Shown here one piece after another: positions 8,116 to 16,300 of a stretch of 21,770 nucleotides of DNA (the stretch's first letter is position 1; each line of letters starts with the position of its first letter). This DNA is from Flavobacteriales bacterium. Lineage in GTDB: Bacteria; Bacteroidota; Bacteroidia; Flavobacteriales_E; Vicingaceae. The stretch covers positions 1 through 21,770 of the forward strand of contig JAESUI010000197.1 of the NCBI GenBank assembly GCA_016763135.1. The letters run 5' to 3'. Below the pieces are notes generated by a model that worked only from the letters and a program-made list of their open reading frames with translations, made no database searches and had not been told where the DNA came from. A program made the translations under genes and the position numbers.

Positions 8116-8161
8116 ATTAATGTTTAATTAACATCATTAGAAAATGACAGCAGTAGTTTTG
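8116..8161 (+). promoter_or_regulatory. Promoter of the PhoB-type regulator with tandem TTAA(T/C) operator
   Basis: TTAAT at 8117 and TTAAC at 8128 are 11 bp apart. A perfect -7 element TAGTTTTG lies at 8154-8161, exactly 26 bp from the proximal repeat. Because the -7 element overlaps the ATG-containing stretch at 8144, transcription must begin downstream of that ATG, which fixes translation at 8180. Confidence 0.65.
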
Positions 8162-8179
8162 TTAAAAATTATTATTGTT

Positions 8180-8857
8180 ATGAGTAATGAAAAAATATTG
8201 TTAGTTGATGATGAGAAAGACATAATTGAGTTCTTAGGTTATAATTTAACCAAAGAAGGATATGATGTTACAACTTGCACAAATGGATTAGAGGCTATAG
8301 CAATTGCAAGCAAGATAAAGCCTGATTTAATAATTTTAGATGTTATGATGCCTGAAATGGACGGCATTGAAACTTGCCATGAGATAAGAGAAACAGAAGG
8401 TTTAGAAAATACACTAATTGCATTTTTAAGTGCCAGGGGGGAAGATTATTCACAAGTTGCAGGATTTGATGCTGGTGCTGATGATTATATAACCAAACCC
8501 ATCAAACCCAGACTTCTGGTTAGCCGAGTTAAAGCAATTTTAAGAAGACGATATGCCCCCGAAGATATTTTAATAAGCGACCAAGTGGCAAGTATTAAAA
8601 TAGACGGGGAAAAATATCTGGTTTATAAGGAAGGTCAAGAATATTCCTTACCTAAAAAGGAATACGAGTTGCTAGCATTATTACTTTCTAAGCCAGGAAA
8701 AGTTTTTACACGAGATGTGATTTTAGAGCGTATTTGGGGAAGTGAAGTAATTGTTGGAGATAGGACAATTGATGTTCACATAAGAAAACTGAGAGAGAAA
8801 TTTGGAGATGATTGCATTAAAACTATTAAAGGTGTGGGGTATAAATTTGAAGATTGA
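8180..8857 (+). CDS. PhoB-like OmpR-family response regulator
   Basis: The 225-aa product has a complete receiver: acidic pair D10-D11 in ILLVDDEKD, phospho-acceptor D54 in IILDVMMPEMDG, S84 and K106 (GADDYITKP). A winged-helix Trans_reg_C domain follows from about residue 130 (YSLPKKEYELLALLLSKPG, TIDVHIRKLREKFGDD, GVGYKFED). It is a DNA-binding transcription factor activated by a sensor kinase not present here. The start at 8180 is chosen over 8144 because the promoter -7 element lies at 8154-8161. Position in a pst-phoU neighbourhood and 11-bp TTAAC repeats at three promoters make PhoB the best guess. It is a paralogue of the regulator at 1980 but with intact catalytic residues. Confidence 0.9.
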   Translation: MSNEKILLVDDEKDIIEFLGYNLTKEGYDVTTCTNGLEAIAIASKIKPDLIILDVMMPEMDGIETCHEIRETEGLENTLIAFLSARGEDYSQVAGFDAGADDYITKPIKPRLLVSRVKAILRRRYAPEDILISDQVASIKIDGEKYLVYKEGQEYSLPKKEYELLALLLSKPGKVFTRDVILERIWGSEVIVGDRTIDVHIRKLREKFGDDCIKTIKGVGYKFED

Positions 8858-8970
8858 ATCCATACCGTATTAATCGGTTTTGTTGCATTAATTATTTTTT
8901 GAGCATTTTTCAGTTGTGTCAATTTATTCCAAAATCAGCGAATTTTAAATCAATGCGACAAAACCAGAAT

Positions 8971-8984
8971 ATGACATGTGTCAT
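8971..8984 (+). promoter_or_regulatory. Palindrome ATGACATGTGTCAT, possible Crp/Fnr-type site
   Basis: The arms ATGACA / TGTCAT are perfect and flank a 2-base centre. The core TGAC-N4-GTCA fits the Crp/Fnr-family pattern. It lies 66 bp upstream of the universal stress protein start. The 193-bp gap between 8858 and 9050 shows no other strong signal. Confidence 0.35.
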
Positions 8985-9050
8985 TGCACAGTTTCTTTAT
9001 CTTAATTATATTAGTTAACAGTATTCATTCTAAAAGAAAAACAAAGTATT

Positions 9051-10181
9051 ATGCAGTTAATAAAAAAAATATTATTCCCAACAGATTTTGGTGAAAGCAT
9101 GGATGTAGCCTTGAAAAGTGTTATTGACATTGCAAAAAAATTCAATAGCGAAATAATTCTTCTTCATGTGCTTCCTGAAAACATTTCAACTGAACGTCTG
9201 AAAGACTTAGTAAGTGAAAAAATGAAAGAGTTCAGGGACAAAATTAAAGCAGAACAAATTAAGTGTTATTACGAATTAATATCAGGAAATTCTGCCGATG
9301 TTATCATTGATTTTGCAGAGAGGAAAGGAGTAAACATTATCTTATTAGGAGCAGGCAGATCTAGCAAAATGGAATTTAAGCTTGGGAGTAATTCTGAGAA
9401 GATAATTAGAAATTCTTCAATACCAGTTTGGATTATAGAAAAAGACAAACCAGTATCAATAAATACTATTTTGTGTCCGGTAGACTTTTCTGATGCATCT
9501 AGATTAGCTTTAGATAATGCTATTCACCTATGTAGAAGATATGAATCAAAACTTATTGTGATGCATGTAATTAAATCTTTGGGGGATGAATATGCGGACA
9601 TTGGTATTGACACGTACCTAGAACAGCCAGAATGGATAAAAAGAATCTCAGCAGAATTTGATTCCTTTCTTATGGAAGTTAATCCATCTGGAATTTCTTG
9701 GAAAAAAGAACTGAAACTTGGTGTCCCTTCTAATGAAATAATTAAATATATTTCAACTGATGATGTTGGATTGGTTATGTTAGGATCAACTGGAAAATCA
9801 GGATTAAAGAGGTTTTTCATAGGAAGTGTCGCTGAAAAAGTAATGCGAAAAGTTCCTTGTTCTTTTATTGTTATTAAGTCTGAGAGTTTAATAAATCTTG
9901 ATTTAGAGAAGGGGTTAACTGATATTGATTCCTTATTTCAAGAGGGTGTTCAACTTGAAAAAGATGGGTATACTGATGAGGCAATTGCCACATGGAAACG
10001 ATGTACTTCTAAAAATGAATACTACTTGAAAGCATGGGGGGCGATAGCAGCCGTTTACGAAAGCCTTGGAGACGAGAAAAACGCAAAACATTATACTGAC
10101 ATTAGAAATCGTATTCAAAGATCTATATGGGATACACAGATAGAAGCTGATTTACGAGGAAAACATAGATTATTTAAGTAA
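9051..10181 (+). CDS. Tandem universal stress protein (UspA) with C-terminal TPR-like extension
   Basis: The 376-aa product has two Usp domains (about 1-132 and 136-279). The second keeps the ATP-binding pattern G-2x-G-9x-G-S, seen as GSTGKSGLKRFFIGS at about residue 244. In the first this is degenerate (GAGRSSKMEFKLGS), a possible division into a nucleotide-binding and a non-binding half. The last about 90 residues (LFQEGVQLEKDGYTDEAIAT then WGAIAAVYESLGDEKNAKHY) look like TPR helices, an uncommon addition suggesting protein contacts. Usp proteins are cytoplasmic stress factors. A palindrome resembling a Crp/Fnr site lies upstream. The gene appears monocistronic; no clear terminator follows. 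Confidence 0.9.
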   Translation: MQLIKKILFPTDFGESMDVALKSVIDIAKKFNSEIILLHVLPENISTERLKDLVSEKMKEFRDKIKAEQIKCYYELISGNSADVIIDFAERKGVNIILLGAGRSSKMEFKLGSNSEKIIRNSSIPVWIIEKDKPVSINTILCPVDFSDASRLALDNAIHLCRRYESKLIVMHVIKSLGDEYADIGIDTYLEQPEWIKRISAEFDSFLMEVNPSGISWKKELKLGVPSNEIIKYISTDDVGLVMLGSTGKSGLKRFFIGSVAEKVMRKVPCSFIVIKSESLINLDLEKGLTDIDSLFQEGVQLEKDGYTDEAIATWKRCTSKNEYYLKAWGAIAAVYESLGDEKNAKHYTDIRNRIQRSIWDTQIEADLRGKHRLFK

Positions 10182-10270
10182 GTTCATTCATATTCTGCCC
10201 CATTTAACCAGTCTAAATTGAAAATCACGATTTAGTTACAGGATTTTAACTGATTTCTGGTGGTCGTAAC

Positions 10271-10375
10271 AAAATTATTTGCAAATAATTTAGACTAATA
10301 CCTACGTGCTGCTTGTGCTGCTTGATTAGTTGTGTCTCCACTTAACACTTGTTTACTTAAATATTGTAATGCTTC
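10271..10375 (-). pseudogene. Duplicated internal fragment of cas1 (remnant)
   Basis: This segment aligns without gaps to 12729-12833 inside cas1, with 6 mismatches in 105 bp by eye (about 94%). On the minus strand it reads EALQYLSKQVLSGDTTNQ then AAQAARRY, then a stop where cas1 has Trp (TGG to TAG), then SKLFANNF. Neither flank continues the homology. It is in the same orientation as cas1 but on the other side of the array. It is a dead partial copy, probably left by a duplication or recombination at this locus. Confidence 0.88.
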
Positions 10376-10573
10376 TGGGCAAGCCCGGTACGGTAAGTTT
10401 ATAAAGCAATAAACTTAGTTGAAGAAATTCGTACACTAAGCTCTAACCAGAATTATTGGAAATAGCAAACAAAATTAGCTTCTCTTTTTGTTGTGAAGTA
10501 AACAATTACTTTTGTATTGTTTTATCACTTGTACAAAGAGCGTTGAAGCATATTTCTTGATTAAATTTATAGT

Positions 10574-10836
10574 TCAATCAAAATAATTTTCAAAACCTTC
10601 CTCCAAAATAAACTGCTCTGCTTTAGACTTATCTATAAGAAATCTATTGTTAGTAGCATTTATTATTTTAGCCTATAACCGAAATGTTCAACTAAATTAT
10701 AAATCTTAATGTATTTATTATTAGTTAAATAATGTTTCTTAATAAATGCAACTCCGTTATTTTTTCCACTGGTTTGATATTCATATATAAGAAGTTCATC
10801 CATTAGGTAAATTTCTATTTTAGTTGGAATATCCAT
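10574..10836 (-). pseudogene. Frameshifted small hypothetical ORF
   Basis: From ATG 10836 the minus strand reads MDIPTKIEIYLMDELLIYEY, then QTSGKNNGVAFIKKHYLT and on to HFGYRLK, then hits a stop. Restoring one A in the AAAA run near 10666 joins it to IINATNNRFLIDKSKAEQ and FILEEGFENYFD, ending at a TGA (10574-10576), about 87 aa in all. The coherent composition on both sides of the break suggests a once-functional gene or a homopolymer sequencing error. I do not recognise the family. Confidence 0.55.
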
Positions 10837-10938
10837 TATTAATCATTTAGCTTATAAATATAATCAAATAGATTAATAGTTCTTTATCTTTAACCACTTA
10901 TAGGGGGTTGCCAAAAAATATGAATTAATAATAGCAAT

Positions 10939-11067
10939 CTAATCATTTCCCAATTCACTATTAAGCAAATATTTAATATTCTCCTCTTCTTTAGGAGTTT
11001 CATTTTTAGATTTATAATCTATTATATCTTGTAAAGCATCTTTTAATTATGCTGCTGAATTATTTTC
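10939..11067 (-). pseudogene. Degenerate small ORF remnant
   Basis: The minus strand reads ENNSAA, stop, LKDALQDIIDYKSKNETP, KEEENIKYLLNSELGND, stop, with another stop just upstream. The protein-like acidic/lysine-rich sequence interrupted by in-frame stops suggests a decayed small gene. The family is unknown and chance cannot be excluded. Confidence 0.35.
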
Positions 11068-11100
11068 TTATTTTTCATTAATTTAAACTAATTTTAGTAA

Positions 11101-11175
11101 TTATTTAGCTCTTTGAATTATTGTTGAGAATCGGATTAATAATATTAAATCAAAATTTCGGTGAACCTTTCCGAT
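11101..11175 (+). promoter_or_regulatory. Putative CRISPR leader
   Basis: This AT-rich stretch directly precedes the first repeat at the 5' side of the crRNA-sense strand. It contains CTCTTTGAATT (11109-11119), an 11-mer that also occurs in the cas9 promoter region (16793-16783 on the minus strand). No perfect TAnnTTTG is present. Leader assignment rests on repeat orientation. Confidence 0.4.
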
Positions 11176-11806
11176 GTTGTGGATTGATTAAAAAATTGGA
11201 AAAACGATATTTTGTTTTGTCAGTATTATGGTTTGTCAGTAGTTGTGGATTGATTAAAAAATTGGAAAAACGATATTAACCTGTATTTTTATTTCATAAA
11301 CATATCTGTTGTGGATTGATTAAAAAATTGGAAAAACGATATTTTACAGGCCGACCAATAATTACTGGTGTCGTGTTGTGGATTGATTAAAAAATTGGAA
11401 AAACGATATTATCGAAAAAGTTTTCAATGTCATGTTTAACGTTGTGGATTGATTAAAAAATTGGAAAAACGATATTAGTTTGATAAATTATTACCTAGTA
11501 CATCTGTTGTGGATTGATTAAAAAATTGGAAAAACGATATTAAGTGTGCTATTTACCCATTTAACCGTTGGAGTTGTGGATTGATTAAAAAATTGGAAAA
11601 ACGATATTCACCATCAATTACTGAATTAAGCGTGTTGGGTTGTGGATTGATTAAAAAATTGGAAAAACGATATTATTGTAAGTGAATATGAACAGGCAGT
11701 AGGTGTTGTGGATTGATTAAAAAATTGGAAAAACGATATTCTTTTTTAATTATGTTACTTTCCATCTGGTGTTGTGGATTGATTAAAAAATTGGAAAAAC
11801 GATATT
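11176..11806 (+). CRISPR. Type II-C CRISPR array, 10 repeats and 9 spacers
   Basis: Ten identical 36-bp repeats begin GTTGTGGATTGATT and end GGAAAAACGATATT. Repeat starts are 11176, 11242, 11308, 11375, 11441, 11506, 11573, 11639, 11705 and 11771. Spacer lengths are 30, 30, 31, 30, 29, 31, 30, 30 and 30 bp. The GTTGTG 5' end and its pairing with the tracrRNA at 19666 show that crRNAs are read on the plus strand, towards cas2, opposite to the cas genes, as is common in type II-C. No repeat is degenerate at either end. All spacers look unique; their targets cannot be judged from this window. Confidence 0.98.
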
Positions 11807-11866
11807 AGGTGATAACATTATCTTCTAATTATCAAAAAGTTACAAAGAAATATCGTTCAATAAAAT

Positions 11867-11910
11867 GACCGTTTTAAGGAAGCAAACAACCTTAATTCGG
11901 TCTTTTTTTT
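11867..11910 (+). terminator. Intrinsic terminator of the CRISPR array transcript
   Basis: GACCG...CGGTC encloses TTAAGG...CCTTAA, separated by a small internal loop, with a 10-base apical loop and eight T residues after it. It stops plus-strand array transcription before the convergent cas2 gene; on the minus strand the stem is followed by a weaker T-rich run. Confidence 0.82.
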
Positions 11911-11991
11911 GTTCTATTCCCAATTATTTCAACTCCATTACATTTCACTGAAATAATCGAATAGACAAAAAACCGCTTTAAAAATGGACAA

Positions 11992-12333
11992 TTAAAACAA
12001 TTCCAATTGTTTAGGTTGTTCTACTAATGGTTTTGTTTTCGCCCCCCAATAATTAATAATACTACCATACTGTTTGTCGGTAATTTGTGCAATACTTACC
12101 TGACCTGCATCGGGCAATAACAACTTTATACGCTTAACGTGTACTTCAGCACTTTCTCTACTGGCACAATGTCGTGTATAAACTGAATATTGCATCATGG
12201 TAAACCCATCCTTCAATAAATTTTTACGAAAACGAGCTGCTTCTTTTCGTTCTTTTTTAGTGTTGGTGGGTAAATCAAATAATACAAATAGCCACATAAT
12301 TCGATAAGCATTTAAACGTGAATAAGTAATCAT
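11992..12333 (-). CDS. cas2: CRISPR-associated endoribonuclease-fold protein Cas2
   Basis: The 113-aa product starts at ATG 12333, which overlaps the cas1 TGA (ATGA, minus strand), the expected arrangement; a longer TTG-started frame from 12378 lies inside cas1 and is unlikely. It shows the Cas2 ferredoxin-like hallmarks: YRIMWLFVLFDLPTNTKKER with the conserved Asp, then FRKNLLKDGFTMMQYSVYTR, and a C-terminal SIAQITDKQYGSIINYWG. Cas2 forms the Cas1-Cas2 complex that inserts new spacers. It appears intact even though cas1 is frameshifted. The gene ends 82 bp from the array terminator, convergent with the array. Confidence 0.94.
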   Translation of the reverse strand: MITYSRLNAYRIMWLFVLFDLPTNTKKERKEAARFRKNLLKDGFTMMQYSVYTRHCASRESAEVHVKRIKLLLPDAGQVSIAQITDKQYGSIINYWGAKTKPLVEQPKQLELF

Positions 12334-13222
12334 ACAAATGATGGATAAATTATCTTCTTTCCCTCTCCTTCGTAACAACGTGATAAGGAAGCTGTGGTTT
12401 GGCTTAATCCAACCATTAAAGGACTCTTTTTATTATTGATTTTAATATCCATAGTAAGTAATTTTAATAATGCTGCCTTTTCAGCAGTTCCTAGCTCCAT
12501 ACAATTTAATCTTTGTTGTTGCATCTCATACACCAGCACATCAACAAAAGGACGATAAGGCTCCATTATATCATCTGCCAAACAAAAGCTATTATATTTG
12601 TTGCGGTGATGAATGCCTAATGTAGGCAGCAACCCACTACCTGATAATGCTCTGGCTACAGCAGCTCTTAATATAGCGTAACCATAATTCAAAGCTGGAT
12701 TAGGTTCATTACCATATCGTTTCCGTGTAAAATCATTTCCAAATAATTTAGACCAATACCTACGTGCTGCTTGTGCTTCTTGGTTAGTCGTGTCTCCACT
12801 TAACACTTGTTTACTTAAATATTGTAATGCTTCCGCTCCTTCTTTATTGGTTCTATTTAAAGTCTCTGCCTGATTGTTTATCTTGGTTTAATAGTTTGTT
12901 GCCACAACTGTTTTTTTAAAGGTTCGCTAGCGTTTATTTGTGCTTTAAAGCGTTCAGTTTGTACCTGATTAGTGTCTAAATGCAATAACATAGAGCTTGG
13001 ATGATATTTCTGATCACAAAAAACAACAGCCGTATTATTCTCTGCTAAATGCTGCATCACACTTTGAGTAAAAGTAATATGTGGATGCTCGAATACAATG
13101 AACCCAATATCTTCTATTGGTATAGTTTTAATTTCGCCCGATTCTTTACAAGCTACTTTTAGTTGTACATTTTCTGTACTGATGTGGTAAGGATTACCAA
13201 AAAATAAAGTTCGTTTTAACAT
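12330..13222 (-). pseudogene. cas1: Cas1 integrase gene broken by a one-base frameshift
   Basis: The N-terminal part (13222 to 12878) reads MLKRTLFFGNPYHISTENVQ to KKQLWQQTIKPR and then a stop. The rest continues in another frame from about 12884: KINNQAETLNRTNKEGAEAL then QYLSKQVLSGDTTNQ and on to YEGEGKKIIYPSFV. Restoring one base near 12885-12889 (for example one A in the AAA run) gives about 297 aa, the normal type II Cas1 length. Candidate catalytic residues are kept in the second part: Glu in YGNEPNPALNYGY, His in GIHHRNKYN, Asp in MEPYRPFVD. As sequenced, spacer integration should be lost unless the shift is a sequencing error or is bypassed. Confidence 0.92.
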
Positions 13223-13224
13223 AA

Positions 13225-13254
13225 TCGTAAAGTTTGATTTTCAGTACTTTACGA
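13225..13254 (-). promoter_or_regulatory. Perfect inverted repeat at the cas1 start
   Basis: TCGTAAAGT / ACTTTACGA form 9-bp perfect arms with a 12-base loop, ending 2 bp before the cas1 ATG (13222). It could be an operator or an mRNA hairpin hiding the cas1 ribosome entry site. The remaining cas9-cas1 gap holds a second small inverted repeat, taagg / cctta (13291-13308), after the cas9 stop. Confidence 0.45.
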
Positions 13255-13329
13255 AATAACAAAGTAATAGTTATAGAAAGTAAAACCTATTAAGGCTAAA
13301 CAACCTTAGAATAAATTAATTTTGTAATA

Positions 13330-16300
13330 TTAAACCTTCATAATTTTACCTATTGATGTTATTTTTACTTTGATAGGATTAAAAGTTAACCAACCAGTTT
13401 TCCCTTCTCCAAAGCTTTGAATTCTACAATAATATGGCATATCTTTTTTATCAATTTTAGATTCAGTAACCAACCTAAATTCATAAAACTTAGAAGATAA
13501 TTTTTGCACTCGATACAAATGCTTCTTTAAAATATCATTATTAGGGTTTTCCCAATCAATATCTTCTTCTTTTAATCCCAATAAAAAGATGTCATTTATT
13601 TGTAATGTGGTAACTATTTCTCCTTTCTTATCTTCTGGTGGTAATTGAATAACAGCTTGTTTTTGTTTTTTACGCTCTACTGCTACCCAAAAAGTAACTA
13701 CATCTTCTTGTAATTCTTCTTTTTCATTTTTATAAATAAGTACGTGATGGTTTTTGCCTAAATCAACCCACTGTTTTTCATTATTATCCAATGCTACAGC
13801 ATTACCAAAGTTCTTTCTAATTCTAATTTTTTTGATAGGTACTGGTTCACCATTCTTATTCGGTAAAAATAATGGTTCATTGAATAGTTGTTCAAAAAGT
13901 TTCTTTTCTTCTTTTAACTTAACTATGGGTTTTCTATCTTTTTCGTTTATCTTCAACCCTAAACCTTCAATCCTTCTTTCAACCAATTTATGAATGCTAG
14001 AATCAACAATTTTAGGCACTTCAGCAGGAGTTAAAGAAACAAGTTGTTTCCTTACGTGATAAGCCTCTTTCCCTGTAAAGACATCTTTCCTTTTACCATA
14101 AACAGTATCTAAATGTAATTGTCCCCTTGCAGCCACTCCAACATTTTTATATTCTACTCCATTCTTTTTTGTTTTTGAAGTTCGTATAGTCAATAAATTA
14201 TCTGTTTTTTTATGAGAAACTAAAATTTGGTCAATTGCTTTTTCAGCATCTTGTCTAAATGTAGTCCAAGGCATAGGGAAATCTTTTAATTCTCCTGTCC
14301 TGTGATAACGATTCCATTTACTTAATTCTTGTAGATGGTTACGTGAAGAACAAGCCATTACCAAAGCATCAACAGCGTGGTGTCGATGGTCATCTCTGCT
14401 TTTGGTGTTTTCATCATTTAAAATACTATTTAACCCCCATTTTTGTCTAAGATTAGCGGTCATTTGTCCAGGAGCAACTTGTACATTATTACAAATTTTA
14501 CTCAAATAATTTTTAGCTTCCTTACTGATATATCGAGTATCATTTAATTGCCGACTGATAAAATCGCTATCATGTTCTTTTTTTATAAACTGTTTAAATT
14601 TATTATAAGCTTTTGGGTAACCCTTTTTGTTTTTAAAGCAGCTTAAAGCTTGTGCTTTTATTTGTTCCCATTTTTCAAATCCCTTTTTATTATAAAATTC
14701 ATAAGGTGTTAAATCTCCTTTGGCTCTGTTTTCATCAGCAAAACAAAGTGTTTTATTCATAAAACTATCGTTTAACGATCTACTCCAAGGAAAAATATGT
14801 TCTATTTGTACTTCTCCAGAAAAAAGTTGAGAAATTTGAATTTGTTTCCCTGTATAGGGACAAGTTTTATTGCACTCTTCCCACAACTTGTATTTTAAAA
14901 TAGTGTCATGTGTATATCGTTGCCCGATGTAATCCAATTCAGCCTTAACCCTATCAGTTTCTCTTTCTAACCTTTGTTGCTCTAATCTTATTTCTCTACG
15001 TTTTGTTTTTGAAATTTTTAAATCACGAGCCAATTCTACTTTTATTTGGTCAGGCTTATCATAATTATCTATGATTTCATTCACTAGCTTACGTATTTCA
15101 AAAAGAGCTGTTGTAACAATAGGGTTTCTAATGCTTTGTATTTCTTTGTCTGCATTTTTATCTACAGGTAATTTATCTACTATTTCTTGTACATCAATTG
15201 TTGCACTATGATGGTATAGTTTAGACAATTGCTTTTCTGCTAAATTATAATCCGATTTCAGAAAACTTTTTAGAGTATCAATAAAACCACCCTTTTTACT
15301 ATTTCTAACTATATCATATATATTATCAATAATCAAATTTCTTTTTTCTTCTTCTAATGAATTCCAATTTTCTCCAAAAGCATTTTTAATACCCCCTAAT
15401 ACAACTGCTAAATCATAAGTGAAACCTAATTTCAAAAAAGGCAGAATATTATTAATGGCTTTTCTACTTAGGTTTGCATAACCGTCTTTTAAATTAAATT
15501 TTGAAATCTTACTTGCTTTTTCTTCATCAAATCCCCAGTTTGTATTTGCGTATTGTTTTAATTTATCTCTATCCTCAAAAGAATATAACACATGCCAAAT
15601 ATCTTCTTGCTCCTTTTCAGTAAAATCAAACCAATTAGCACCAAAAAACTTTTTACTCGACAATTGACTTATGGTATGTGTTCCCACAATTCTATCATCA
15701 TCTTTATAGTTAAACTGAAAAGAACTATCTGCTTTTTTTATGACTTTACGTAAAGCCATAAAATTTGGCTTTTCTTTATTAAAAAGCTGTTGTACTAATA
15801 TTTCTCGTTCTTGTTCATTGAGCTTTTTCCCATTACATTCTACCGTATTTACCCATTGATACACTCTAAACTCTTCAAAGGGAATAGCACTTAATTGGCA
15901 TTTTGTTTTCTTAGGCTCAAATGAACAATTACCCACCAGATGCTTTTGAGACCGTAATGGTCGTTGATGAAACAAAACACCATCTTCAGCGTAGCCATCT
16001 TTCTTTCTACCTCCCAACAATGTCTTTAATTCATTGGTTAATTCTGAATGAAAGACTTTTTGTTTTTCCCAAATCTGTTCGAACTCATCAATATACATTT
16101 GCCGAGTAGTGTATCGGTTTCGTATTCTTTCTAAATCTTGTTTAAATGAATCATGTTCTTTTGGTTGAATTTGATTTAAATACGAGCCAAGTGTTTTATT
16201 GTCTTCAATGCTATCGGTTGTTTCAGAAATTCCAATTTTTCCAATTTTTGTATCCCCTATAAAGATCACACTTTTTTCATTGTTTTCAGCCCCAGCACTT

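Larger units (their letters stand above)
10182..11100. other. Gene-poor, decayed region between uspA and the CRISPR leader
   Basis: No intact gene is visible here. The stretch contains a 105-bp degenerate copy of part of cas1 (10271-10375), an 8-bp-arm inverted repeat taagttta / taaactta (10394-10417), a frameshifted small ORF (10574-10836, minus) and a stop-riddled ORF remnant (10939-11067, minus). Bases 10418-10573 show nothing I can identify. The pattern suggests rearrangement and decay at the array-distal edge of the CRISPR locus. Confidence 0.6.

Noticed and set aside
8144..8179. Twelve-residue N-terminal extension of the PhoB-like regulator from ATG 8144.
   Set aside because: A perfect -7 element TAGTTTTG lies at 8154-8161, so this ATG would not be in the mRNA, and the family N-terminus begins at MSNEKILLVDDE (8180).
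9002..9019. TTAAT...TTAAC upstream of the universal stress gene as another Pho-like box.
   Set aside because: The spacing is 13 bp rather than 11 and no -7 element lies 26 bp downstream.
10213..10235. CTAAAT / ATTTAG hairpin as a terminator for the universal stress gene.
   Set aside because: Only a 6-bp AT-rich stem with an 11-base loop and no T run after it.
11848..11910. tracrRNA located directly downstream of the array.
   Set aside because: Only 10 bases match the repeat complement; the RNA at 19666-19750 has the full bulged anti-repeat, tail hairpins and terminator.
12334..12378. Longer Cas2 from a TTG at 12378.
   Set aside because: The extra residues lie inside cas1 and do not resemble Cas2; the ATG at 12333 forms the usual ATGA overlap.
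12330..12806. A separate 158-aa gene starting at GTG 12806.
   Set aside because: It is the C-terminal part of cas1; the same frame continues upstream to about 12884 with Cas1 sequence, so it is one frameshifted gene.
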